This document shows, piece by piece, positions 46,750-55,005 of a stretch of DNA of 59,276 bases. Numbering within the stretch: position 1 is the first letter of the stretch; the number at the start of each line of letters is the position of its first letter. Origin of the DNA: Candidatus Rifleibacteriota bacterium (GTDB lineage Bacteria; Muiribacteriota; Ozemobacteria; Ozemobacterales; Ozemobacteraceae); the NCBI GenBank assembly GCA_012517355.1, contig JAAYVD010000169.1, positions 1-59,276 of the forward strand, given 5' to 3'. The position numbers were made by a program, and so were the translations under genes. Below the pieces are notes generated by a model. That model did no database searches. It was not told the DNA's origin and worked only from the letters and a program-made list of their open reading frames with translations.

Positions 46750-47936
46750 CCGACCGCCGGATCCGGATCCTCATCGTCGACGATTCCCTGGTCTTCCGGA
46801 AGATCCTGTTGGATGTCCTGCAGGACATGACCGAGGTGGAAGTGGTCGGGCAGGCCCCCAACGGCCGGATCGCGCTCCAGAAGATCCCGCAACTCAACCC
46901 CGACCTGCTCCTCCTCGACGTGGAGATGCCGGAAATGGGGGGGCTCGAGCTCCTGGAGGAGATGAAGGCCCGGGGCCTCGGAACCGGTGTCATCATGATG
47001 AGCGGATCCTCCCCCGCCACCGGCTCCAAGACCATGGAAGCCCTGACCGCCGGGGCATTCGAATTCTTCCCCAAACCGGAACGGGAAACCATCGAGGAAA
47101 CCCGCTCCGAGCTGGAACCCGTGTTGAGAATGGCCGTCCAGGCCTTCCAGGAGCGGACCGCCATCCGCCGGGTGCTGGCCGGGCAGCGGGAACCCCGGGC
47201 ACCCACCCCCGCCGCTCCATCCCCCCGCCCCCCCAGCGAGCCCGTCGGGCCGCCCCCGCCCCCGAAAAACCCCTGGCTCCCTTCGACCCGCGCCGACCTC
47301 GTGATCATCGGCATCTCCACCGGGGGTCCACCCGCCCTGCTGGAGACGTTTTCCCGCCTCTCCCAGCCGCTCGGGGTGCCGGTCCTGGTGGTCCAGCACA
47401 TTCCGCCCCAGTTCTCGGAAGCCCTGGCCACCCGCATCCGGGAGAAATCCGGAGTATGGGTGGAAGAAGCCCGGCATGGCCAGACCCTGGAAGCCGGGAA
47501 GACCTATCTCGCTCCGGGGGGCTTCCACATGCGGCTTTCCCGGCCGCCGGGCCGTCCCGGATACGTCGTCCACCTGACCGAAGACCCCCCGGAGAACGGC
47601 TGCCGGCCATCCGTGGACTATCTCCTCCGGTCGGTGACCCAGAATTTTCCCGGACGGGTCGCGTTGGTGATCATGACCGGGATGGGGATCGACGGTCTCG
47701 CCGGGGCCCGGCTGATCCGGGCCGCCGGAGGATACGTCATCGCCCAGAATGCCGAGACCTGCACGGTGTATGGCATGTCGCGGGCCGTCATCGAGGCGGG
47801 GCTCGCCAACGAAGTCCTGTCCCTGGAGGAGATTCCGGCCGCCATGGAACGGCTCACCGGTGGCATCGGCCCGGTGCGCAGCCCCTCCGGCCGATTCTGG
47901 GCCATCCCTCCCGCCGGCGGAGAGAAATCCGGGTGA
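46746..47936 (+). CDS. cheB: CheB protein-glutamate methylesterase, 396 aa
   Basis: Receiver domain (D12-D13, phospho-acceptor D58, K110), a Pro-rich linker (150-175), then the methylesterase with catalytic Ser191 (GISTGGP), His218 (VVQHIPPQF) and Asp316 (MTGMGIDG). Removes methyl groups from receptor glutamates to reset sensitivity. GTG start overlapping the cheW stop codon by GTGA. Confidence 0.95.
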   Translation: MTDRRIRILIVDDSLVFRKILLDVLQDMTEVEVVGQAPNGRIALQKIPQLNPDLLLLDVEMPEMGGLELLEEMKARGLGTGVIMMSGSSPATGSKTMEALTAGAFEFFPKPERETIEETRSELEPVLRMAVQAFQERTAIRRVLAGQREPRAPTPAAPSPRPPSEPVGPPPPPKNPWLPSTRADLVIIGISTGGPPALLETFSRLSQPLGVPVLVVQHIPPQFSEALATRIREKSGVWVEEARHGQTLEAGKTYLAPGGFHMRLSRPPGRPGYVVHLTEDPPENGCRPSVDYLLRSVTQNFPGRVALVIMTGMGIDGLAGARLIRAAGGYVIAQNAETCTVYGMSRAVIEAGLANEVLSLEEIPAAMERLTGGIGPVRSPSGRFWAIPPAGGEKSG

Positions 47937-48769
47937 AGAAACTCGACCCCAACGAACTCGCGTTGTGGATCAGACTGGTGCTCGATCTGACGGGCATCAG
48001 CCTCGACGAGACCAAGGAATACCTGATCCTGGAACGATTGCGGGACCTCCTGGAAAAGTATCGCTGCGCCTCCTTCGGCCACTTGTACTTCCTGGCCCGC
48101 GAAGAGAGGCAGACCGCCCTGCGGGAGGATCTCATCGACCGCATCACCACCCAGGAGACCTCCTTTTTCCGCAACGCGGCCCCCTTTGCCGCGCTCCGCG
48201 AGACCATCCTGCCGGAGCTGCTCGGGCGGTGCCGGAAAGATGGGGGGAAACGGCCGTTGACGATCTGGTGCGCCGCCTGCGCGACCGGGCAGGAAGTCTA
48301 CAGTCTCGCCATCCTCCTGCACGAGCTCGGCGCCAAGCCCCAGGAATACCGGATCACCGGCACCGACATCTCGCGCCGGGCTCTCGAAGGGGCCAGGATC
48401 GGGAGATACAACCGGGTGGAAATGGACCGGGGAATCACCCCCCCCCAACGGACCCGGTTTTTCGAACCTCACCGCGAGCAATGGCAGGTCCGCGATTTCC
48501 TGAAGACCTCCCTGGACTTCGTCCAGTTGGCGCTGCACCAGCCATTCCACCTGGGGGACCAGTTCGACCTGGTCCTGTGCCGCAACGTGGCCATCTACTT
48601 TCCGGAGACGACCCGGGGGCATCTGTTCCACCGGATCGCCCACCACCTGCGTCCGGAGGGGTATCTCCTGCTGGGCACCACGGAGAGCATCCCTTCCATG
48701 GGGAACCTGTTCCAGTCGACCCAGGTGGGAAAGGCGGTGGCCTTCCTTTTGAACCCCGGGGCCAGATAG
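47933..48769 (+). CDS. cheR: CheR receptor methyltransferase, 278 aa
   Basis: Motifs of the SAM-dependent receptor methyltransferase: TGISLDETKEYLILERL, TTQETSFFRN, WCAACATGQEVYSLA (SAM loop) and FDLVLCRNVAIYF. Start is GTG, overlapping the cheB stop by GTGA. No pentapeptide-tether or TPR tail. With CheB it should let this soluble receptor adapt. Confidence 0.95.
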   Translation: MKKLDPNELALWIRLVLDLTGISLDETKEYLILERLRDLLEKYRCASFGHLYFLAREERQTALREDLIDRITTQETSFFRNAAPFAALRETILPELLGRCRKDGGKRPLTIWCAACATGQEVYSLAILLHELGAKPQEYRITGTDISRRALEGARIGRYNRVEMDRGITPPQRTRFFEPHREQWQVRDFLKTSLDFVQLALHQPFHLGDQFDLVLCRNVAIYFPETTRGHLFHRIAHHLRPEGYLLLGTTESIPSMGNLFQSTQVGKAVAFLLNPGAR

Positions 48770-48784
48770 GGAACCATGGCGCCA

Positions 48785-48862
48785 CCAGGCTGTTTTTGTC
48801 TTCAGCCTGGGGTGCGGGTTGGCGAAGGCCAAAGGGTCCCCGGAAAAAGAGGGCCCCTTTGG
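48785..48862. terminator. Double hairpin between chemosensory operon and leftward gene
   Basis: CCAGGCTG/CAGCCTGG (48785-48810, with TTTTTGTCTT in the loop) and a 12-base CCAAAGGGTCCC/GGGCCCCTTTGG stem with one mismatch (48829-48862). It lies between converging gene ends at 48769 and 48909. Confidence 0.5.
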
Positions 48863-48908
48863 GATCAGCAAACCCTCATGGGAGGCCCGTCAGAAAACCG
48901 GTATGGGG

Positions 48909-49799
48909 TCACGGTCTCTGCCATTCGGCTTCAAAGGGGATGGCGGGGACGTCGTTGACCAGGAGGCCGATGCCGCGGGCGTGCAGGGCCTGGGCGTCCA
49001 GGTCCATCGGCAGGGTGTTGCCGAGGGGCATCATCTGGATGGCCAGGAAGGCCTTGGCGAGGGGGATCACCTCCCCATGGCTGTCGCGGACGTAGCGGAC
49101 CGCGTGCAGGGCGCCCAGGCCGAGCGATTCGAGGAAGTGCTTGACCATCGCCAGGTGGCAGCCTTCCCGCTCCTCGACCGCCTTGACCATCTGCAGGGTC
49201 TCCCAGGTCAGCCGGGCAGCCGCGTGGAAGTCGGCGGCCTGCACCCGGTCCCAGAAGCGGTGCTTGTAGGCCTTCAGGTCGTCCTTCAGCTGCCGGGCCG
49301 GCCCGGCGGCCAGCTTCCCCCGCCAGCGGGGCGGGGTTTCGGGGGCGGGCAGCCCCGCCACCGGCATGAGGTCACCCGAGACGATGGGAATGCCCCGCCG
49401 CTGGAACCGGTGGGCCCGCCGGTCGACCAGCCAGGCGAGCGGCAGGAAGGCCCGCTGGAACAGGGTCAGCTTGCGCAGGATCCGGCGCGAGTCGCCGCCC
49501 GAGAGCCGGTCGTAGACCGGGCCGCGCTCCTGGCTCGAGCGGATCCCGCCCAGGACATGGTCGTAGAAGGCGTTGGCGACGGCCCCCTGGCCGGCCGCAG
49601 GGCCGGCCTTCCCGGCCGGCGGGGCATGGATCTCCTCGAACCGGGCCATCGCCAGCAGGTCGGTGGCCGCCGCCCGCAGGTCCGGGTCGACGGTCACGCC
49701 CGCCGCGACGTCGGAGACCTGGGCCGTCAGCGTTCCAGGGCAGAACAGCAGCGCGATACCGAGCACCAGCCACGGAAAACCCTTGCCTCTGCGATCCAT
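48909..49799 (-). CDS. Secreted protein of unknown function, 296 aa
   Basis: GGAGG precedes the ATG at 49799; a signal peptide (LVLGIALLFCPGTLTA) is cleaved near AQV. The mature domain is helical with KLTLFQRAFLPLAWLVDRRA, RQLKDDLKAYKHRFWDRVQA and EEREGCHLAMVKHFLESL. I do not recognise it. It is monocistronic, with TAGAAT near 49836 as a possible -10. Confidence 0.78.
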   Translation of the reverse strand: MDRRGKGFPWLVLGIALLFCPGTLTAQVSDVAAGVTVDPDLRAAATDLLAMARFEEIHAPPAGKAGPAAGQGAVANAFYDHVLGGIRSSQERGPVYDRLSGGDSRRILRKLTLFQRAFLPLAWLVDRRAHRFQRRGIPIVSGDLMPVAGLPAPETPPRWRGKLAAGPARQLKDDLKAYKHRFWDRVQAADFHAAARLTWETLQMVKAVEEREGCHLAMVKHFLESLGLGALHAVRYVRDSHGEVIPLAKAFLAIQMMPLGNTLPMDLDAQALHARGIGLLVNDVPAIPFEAEWQRP

Positions 49800-49878
49800 T
49801 CCTGCCTCCACTCCCGGGGGAGATATCTCCATTCTACCATGGACCCCTTGGGATACGGCCCCACCTGATGGCGAGGCG

Positions 49879-52590
49879 TCAGGCCCCGGGTGGGACCGGC
49901 AGGGAAGCGGCGTCCGGGCCGGGATTGGACGTCGGCATGGTCCAGCGCTTGAGCGTCTCGATGATCGGAATGATGCTGGCGGCGGCGGCCCAGTTGACCA
50001 GCCAGGCATCGAGATCGATCGGGCGGCTCTCCATGATCCGTTGCAGCACCGGCACGTAGGTGAAGGCCAGTTGCAGGGCGACGGTGCCCAACAGGCAGGG
50101 CCAGAGGGCGATGTTGAGGGCGGGGGCGACGTTGGGCATCGGAGACCACAGGCCGCGGGCCGGGAACAGGTAGAACAGCTCGACCAGCACCATGGTGGTC
50201 ACCACCCCGGTGCGGGCCACCTCGACGTCGGCCATCATGATCCGGCGTTCGTACCAGAAGATCACGAAGCTGACCAGCGTCATCCACAACGCCACCACCA
50301 CGATCCGCACCAGCAGCCACCCTTCGATGAGCGGTTCGTCCGGCCGGCGCGGCGGGCGGTCCATCAGCCCCGACTCCCGGGCCTCGAAGGCCAAGGGCAG
50401 CGACAAAAAGGCGGTCAGCAGGTTGACCCACAGGATCTGCACCGGCGTCACCGGCAGCCGGAACCCGAACAGGATGGCGAACAGCACCACCAGCCCCTGG
50501 GCGGTGTTGGTGGGCAGGATGTAGACCATGCTCTTGACCAGGTTGTTGAAGACGTTGCGGCCCTCCTCGACAGCTCGTACAAGAGTGGCAAAGTTGTCAT
50601 CGACCAGCAGCATGTCCGAGGCGTCCTTGGCCACCTCGGTGCCGCTCAGGCCCATCGCCACGCCGATCTCGGCCCGCTTCAGGGCCGGGGCGTCGTTGAC
50701 CCCGTCACCGGTCATGGCCACGATGTCGCCCCGCTTCTGCAGGGCCTCGACCAGCCGGAACTTGTGCTCGGGAGCCACCCGGGCGAACACCGCGGTGCGG
50801 TGGGCCTCCTCGGCGAAGCGCTCCAGGGGCATCTCGCCCAGCTGCCTCCCGGTGAGGGGGGGGACGCCCGCCTCGCCGATGCCCAGGTCACGGGCGATGG
50901 CGGCAGCGGTCTCGGGGTGGTCGCCGGTGATCATCTTCACCCCGATGCCGGCCTTCCGGCAGACGGCCAGGGCGTCGCGCACCTCGGCCCGCGGCGGGTC
51001 GATCATCGCCACCAGGCCCAGGAAGGCCAGGGGCGGCAGCTTCTCGGGAACCTGCGCCAATCCCTCGCCGGGGGCGGCCGCCAGGGCCAGCACGCGCATG
51101 CCCTGCCGGGCGAGTTCCTGGACCTGCGCCTGGATGGACGCCGCGGGCAGAGGCTGCCCCCCGAACCCGAACCGGTCGCACATGCCCAGCAGCCGCTCCA
51201 CCGAACCCTTGACCCACAGGATGGCCTTCCCGCCCGGATCGCGGTTCAGGGTCACCATGATCTGGTTGGCGGAGTCGAAGGGAAGCACGTCCAGGCGGGG
51301 GTGGGCGGCCCGCATTGCCGCGGTGTCGAACCCGGCCTTGGCCGCCACCGTCAGCAGGGCCCCCTCGGTCGGGTCGCCCTCCACCACCCATCCGTGCGGT
51401 TCCATGCGCAACTGGGAGTCGTTGCACAGCACCCCCGCATGCATCAGGCGGGCGAAATCCTCGTCCCGGACCGGGTCGCGGTCGCCGGGGGCGTAGACCC
51501 GGCCGAGCGTGGGGTTGAACCCGACCCCCTCGACGCTGAACCGCCCCGACGGGCAGAGCAGGGTCTGGATGGTCATCTCGTTGGCGGTCAGCGTCCCCGT
51601 CTTGTCGGAACAGATGACCGTCACGCTGCCCAGGGTCTCGACCGCCGGCAGCTTGCGGATGATCGCCTGCCGCGCCGCCATGTTCTTCACCCCGATGGCG
51701 AGCACGATCGTCATGACGGCCGGCAGCCCCTCGGGAATGGCCCCCACCGCGGCGCTCACCGCGGCCATGAACATCTCGGTCTTGTCCATGCCGCGCAGGA
51801 TGCCGACCACGAAGATCAACACCCCGAACCCGAGGACATACGCCCCGAAGACCTTGGAAAACTGCTCCAGCCTCTGCACCAGCGGGGTGTCGAGTTCCTC
51901 GGCCTCGTTCATCAACGCGTTGATCCGGCCGATCTCGGTGCGGTCGCCCGTCTCGACGACCACCCCCCGCCCCGTGCCTGCCGTCACCAGCGTGCCGTTG
52001 AACGCCAGGCACCGCCGGTCGCCCACCGCCGCGTCGGCGGGGGCGGATTCGAGGGTCTTCTCGACGGGAAGGCTCTCCCCGGTCAGGGCCGACTCGTTGA
52101 TCCGCAGGTTCTTCGCCTCGACCAGCCGCAGGTCGGCGGGAACCCGGTCGCCGGTCGCCAGCAGGACCACGTCGCCGGGAACCAGCTCGATGGCCGACAT
52201 CCGCACCGGCTGCTCGACCCCGCGCCGGACCGCGCATTCGGTCTTCACCATTTTCGCCAGGGCGTCGATCGCCCCCTGTGCCTTCATCTCCTGGACGAAC
52301 CCGATGATGGCATTGACGATCGTCACCGCCAGGATGACCAGGGCGTCCGTCCCGCGCCCGGCCAGGGCGCTCGCCACGGCCGACACCAGCAGGATGATCA
52401 CCAGCGGGTTCTCGAACTGCCCCAGGAACCGACGCCAGGCCGGCACCCGCAGCGGCGGGCTCAGCTCGTTGCGGCCGTACCGCTCCTGCCGGGAGCCGGC
52501 CTCCTGGGGGGTGACGCCCAGCACGGCGTCGGTCGCCAGCCGCAGGGCCACCTCGGCGGGGGGAAGGGAATGCCAGGAAATGCGTTCCAT
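49879..52590 (-). CDS. P-type cation-transporting ATPase (P2, Ca2+-type), 903 aa
   Basis: Pumps cations across the inner membrane at the cost of ATP. Actuator TGES (ESALTGESLPVEK), ion-site helix 4 AAVGAIPEGLPAVMTIVLA, phosphorylation motif CSDKTGTLT (Asp near residue 330), KGSVE nucleotide site, MITGDHPET, and hinge TGDGVNDAPALK are all intact. Ten membrane helices are predictable and the N-terminal cation ATPase domain (WHSLPPAEVALRL) is present. PEGLP and helix 6 NLLTAFLSLPLAFE fit the P2 group (Ca2+, or Na+/K+-like) rather than heavy-metal P1B pumps, which need CPx. ATG at 52590 follows GAGGA. Confidence 0.93.
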   Translation of the reverse strand: MERISWHSLPPAEVALRLATDAVLGVTPQEAGSRQERYGRNELSPPLRVPAWRRFLGQFENPLVIILLVSAVASALAGRGTDALVILAVTIVNAIIGFVQEMKAQGAIDALAKMVKTECAVRRGVEQPVRMSAIELVPGDVVLLATGDRVPADLRLVEAKNLRINESALTGESLPVEKTLESAPADAAVGDRRCLAFNGTLVTAGTGRGVVVETGDRTEIGRINALMNEAEELDTPLVQRLEQFSKVFGAYVLGFGVLIFVVGILRGMDKTEMFMAAVSAAVGAIPEGLPAVMTIVLAIGVKNMAARQAIIRKLPAVETLGSVTVICSDKTGTLTANEMTIQTLLCPSGRFSVEGVGFNPTLGRVYAPGDRDPVRDEDFARLMHAGVLCNDSQLRMEPHGWVVEGDPTEGALLTVAAKAGFDTAAMRAAHPRLDVLPFDSANQIMVTLNRDPGGKAILWVKGSVERLLGMCDRFGFGGQPLPAASIQAQVQELARQGMRVLALAAAPGEGLAQVPEKLPPLAFLGLVAMIDPPRAEVRDALAVCRKAGIGVKMITGDHPETAAAIARDLGIGEAGVPPLTGRQLGEMPLERFAEEAHRTAVFARVAPEHKFRLVEALQKRGDIVAMTGDGVNDAPALKRAEIGVAMGLSGTEVAKDASDMLLVDDNFATLVRAVEEGRNVFNNLVKSMVYILPTNTAQGLVVLFAILFGFRLPVTPVQILWVNLLTAFLSLPLAFEARESGLMDRPPRRPDEPLIEGWLLVRIVVVALWMTLVSFVIFWYERRIMMADVEVARTGVVTTMVLVELFYLFPARGLWSPMPNVAPALNIALWPCLLGTVALQLAFTYVPVLQRIMESRPIDLDAWLVNWAAAASIIPIIETLKRWTMPTSNPGPDAASLPVPPGA

Positions 52591-52761
52591 TACAGGTGTT
52601 CCTCGCGAAGGTCTCTTCCGCCGCGACCGGCCGGAAGGGCCCCCATTATACCGGATCCGGGGCCGGTTGCGTGAACGGCCACGTTGGGGCAGGGCCTTGC
52701 TGGTGCGTGCCTCTGCCGGGTGATGTATCGTGCATGCCTGCCTGGGTGTAGAGGAGGCGAA

Positions 52762-53490
52762 ATGAAGCAACGACTGGTACGGGCAGGGAAGTGGCTTCTG
52801 GTGGCCGGACTCATCGCTTCCGCCTGCGTGGCGGGATACTATGCCTGGGTCATCGCCGCGGCCCGGGAGCACACGCGGACCACGGTCATCCCGATGATCG
52901 ACCAGGCGAGGATGGCCGTCACCGTCGCCAGCCTGACCCCCCGACAGCTCGAGATCCTCCTCAAGGTCGAGGACCCGACGTTCTTCCAGCACTCCGGCGT
53001 CGATTTCACGACCCCCGGACAAGGCATCACGACGATCACCCAGGGGCTCGTCAAGATCCTCTATTTCGACCATTTCCAACCCGGCATCGCCAAGATCTCG
53101 CAGACGCTGATCGCCCGGTTTGCCCTCGACCCGCTCGTCGGCAAGAACGACCAATTGAGGCTCTACCTGAATCTCGCCTGGTTCGGCGTCGATGGCGACA
53201 AGAAACCCGTCATCGGCTTTGCCGAGGCCGCGGCGAAGATGTTCGGCAAGAGGCTCGACGATCTGGACGAGACCGAATTCATGGCGCTCGTCGGGACCCT
53301 GATCGCACCCGCCATTTTCAGTCCTCTGAGCGACCCCGCCATGAGCAGCGAGCGCACCCGGCGCATCGGCGGACTGGTTCGGGGTGAGTATGCTCCCAAG
53401 GGCCTGTTCGACCTGTATTACGGGCCCATTCCGGCCGAGGTTCGCGACCGGTTGCCCCCGATGTCCTATTTCGAGAGCTATTATCACTGA
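52762..53490 (+). CDS. Degenerate GT51-like (peptidoglycan transglycosylase) protein, 242 aa
   Basis: One membrane anchor (WLLVAGLIASACVAGYYAWV), then a monofunctional-transglycosylase-like domain. Motif 1 is kept (VEDPTFFQHSGVD, catalytic Glu). Motif 2 is altered: GITTITQGLVKI rather than GGSTITQQLxKN. The RKxxE motif reads AKISQ, so the second conserved Glu is Gln. The later LRLYLNLAWFG matches. It may be a catalytically weak or inactive member. GAGGAGG precedes the ATG. It is followed after 18 bases by the reductase gene, likely a two-gene unit. Confidence 0.78.
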   Translation: MKQRLVRAGKWLLVAGLIASACVAGYYAWVIAAAREHTRTTVIPMIDQARMAVTVASLTPRQLEILLKVEDPTFFQHSGVDFTTPGQGITTITQGLVKILYFDHFQPGIAKISQTLIARFALDPLVGKNDQLRLYLNLAWFGVDGDKKPVIGFAEAAAKMFGKRLDDLDETEFMALVGTLIAPAIFSPLSDPAMSSERTRRIGGLVRGEYAPKGLFDLYYGPIPAEVRDRLPPMSYFESYYH

Positions 53491-53508
53491 CCGCGAAAGG
53501 AACCAACC

Positions 53509-54660
53509 ATGCTGTATCGCCCCTGCGGGAAGACCGGACAGTCCCTGTCCATCCTGGGTTTCGGCTGCATGCGCCTGCCGCTGACCGACCCGAAGAAACC
53601 GGAAACCATCGACGAGACGGTCGCGGCCAGGCTGCTGGACATCGCCCTCGACCACGGCGTGAACTACGTCGACACCGCCTATCCCTATCATGCCGCCGTT
53701 CCTTTCACACCCGGGCAGAGCGAGGTGTTCGTCGGGAAGTATCTGAAGGGCGCCCGGCGCGACAAGGTCTTTCTGGCCACCAAGCTGCCGAGCTGGTCGA
53801 TCCAGACCCGCGAGGACTGCGACCGGTTCCTGAACGAACAGCTCGTGCGACTGCAGACCGACCACATCGACTTCTACCTGGTCCACGCCGTCATGAAAAA
53901 GTTCTGGGGGAACCTGCAACAGGCCCGGGTGTTCGAGTTCCTCGATGCGGCCATCAAGGACGGGCGCATCCGGTATGCCGGCTTCTCATTCCACGACGAG
54001 CTTTCTCTGTTCAAGGAGGCCGTCGACGCGTATCCCTGGTCGTTCTGCCAGATCCAGTACAACTTCATGGACGAGCAGTACCAGGCCGGGCGGGCCGGTC
54101 TCGAATACGCCGCAGGCAAGGGCCTCGGAGTCGTCGTCATGGAACCCCTGCGGGGCGGCAGCCTCACGGGCAACATCCCCCCGGCCATCCAAAAGCATTG
54201 GGAACAGGCCGCTACGCGGCGGTCCCCGGCCGCATGGGCGTTTCGCCAGGTCTGGAACCACCCGGGGGTGACCCTCGCCCTGAGCGGCATGAACCGGGAG
54301 GACCACCTCCGCGAAAACCTGGAGATCGCCGCCACCGGTCTTCCCAACTCCCTTTCCGAGGCCGACCTCGCCACGCTCGAAGCCGTCCGGAAGGAATACC
54401 GCTCCCGCATGAAGGTGGACTGCACCGCCTGCAAATACTGCATGCCCTGCCCCGTCGGCGTGAACATTCCGGGTTGCTTCGGCCTGCTGAACAACGCCGC
54501 CATGTACGAGGATCCGGGCCCCGCCCGGTTCCAGTACGGCATCTACGTCGGGGAGGGCAAGGCCAGCAAGTGCGTCGAATGCGGGCAGTGCGCCCCCAAG
54601 TGCCCGCAGCACATCCCCATCCCCGAAAAGCTCAAAGAGGTGGTCGCGACCCTGGAATAG
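53509..54660 (+). CDS. Aldo/keto reductase with C-terminal ferredoxin module, 383 aa
   Basis: Barrel residues of the AKR fold: GVNYVDTAYPY (Asp and Tyr), FLATKLP (Lys), FYLVHAV (His), with RIRYAGFSFHDE and GVVVMEPLRGG. The C-terminal 75 residues have two [4Fe-4S]-type cysteine sets: CTACKYCMPCPVGVNIPGC and CVECGQCAPKCPQHIPIP. This AKR-ferredoxin fusion is common in anaerobes, where it is thought to pass electrons between Fe-S carriers and a small carbonyl substrate. Substrate unknown. Confidence 0.92.
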   Translation: MLYRPCGKTGQSLSILGFGCMRLPLTDPKKPETIDETVAARLLDIALDHGVNYVDTAYPYHAAVPFTPGQSEVFVGKYLKGARRDKVFLATKLPSWSIQTREDCDRFLNEQLVRLQTDHIDFYLVHAVMKKFWGNLQQARVFEFLDAAIKDGRIRYAGFSFHDELSLFKEAVDAYPWSFCQIQYNFMDEQYQAGRAGLEYAAGKGLGVVVMEPLRGGSLTGNIPPAIQKHWEQAATRRSPAAWAFRQVWNHPGVTLALSGMNREDHLRENLEIAATGLPNSLSEADLATLEAVRKEYRSRMKVDCTACKYCMPCPVGVNIPGCFGLLNNAAMYEDPGPARFQYGIYVGEGKASKCVECGQCAPKCPQHIPIPEKLKEVVATLE

Positions 54661-54670
54661 TAGAGCCACC

Positions 54671-54950
54671 CTCGAACCTGTTGCCACGCCAGGATGTTCC
54701 GTCCCGCTCGCCCCTTCCCCACCTTCCCCGTTTCCCCTGCGTTCTCGGGGTGCCTGGCGACATGCCCAGGGGTCTCCAGGAGTCGCCCTTTTTGTCAACC
54801 CCGCATCCATGACAGACGCCAGGAACCTGATTTTTCCCCTGCCCTCAATACTCGAATTTGTTGCCACGCCAGGATGTTCCATCCCGCTCGCCCCTCCCGA
54901 CCTTCCCCGTTTCCCCTGATTCCTGAGGGTGCCTCGGACATGACGGGGTC
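54671..54950 (+). repeat. Two ~95-base direct repeats, 180-base period
   Basis: Unit 1 54671-54771 and unit 2 54851-54950 share CTCGAA, TTGCCACGCCAGGATGTTCC, CCCGCTCGCCCC and CCTTCCCCGTTTCCCCTG, then GGGTGCC. They begin exactly 180 bases apart in the gap between converging genes (54661-55005), which has no other gene. Confidence 0.85.
54756..54793 (+). terminator. Candidate terminator after the reductase gene
   Basis: GGCGAC (54756-54761) pairs with GTCGCC (54782-54787), followed by CTTTTTG. Six base pairs with a long loop, so only a weak call; it falls in the first direct-repeat unit. Confidence 0.35.
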
Positions 54951-55005
54951 TCGCCTGTGCTTCCTTCGTAAGCGCAGGGAGATGATGACCAGGATCGGAT
55001 GATCT

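Noticed and set aside
43119-47573. A 1,484-codon minus-strand frame opposite the chemosensory operon, and similar long frames opposite other genes
   Set aside because: Shadows caused by high-GC third positions; the plus strand has recognisable domains and coupled starts throughout.
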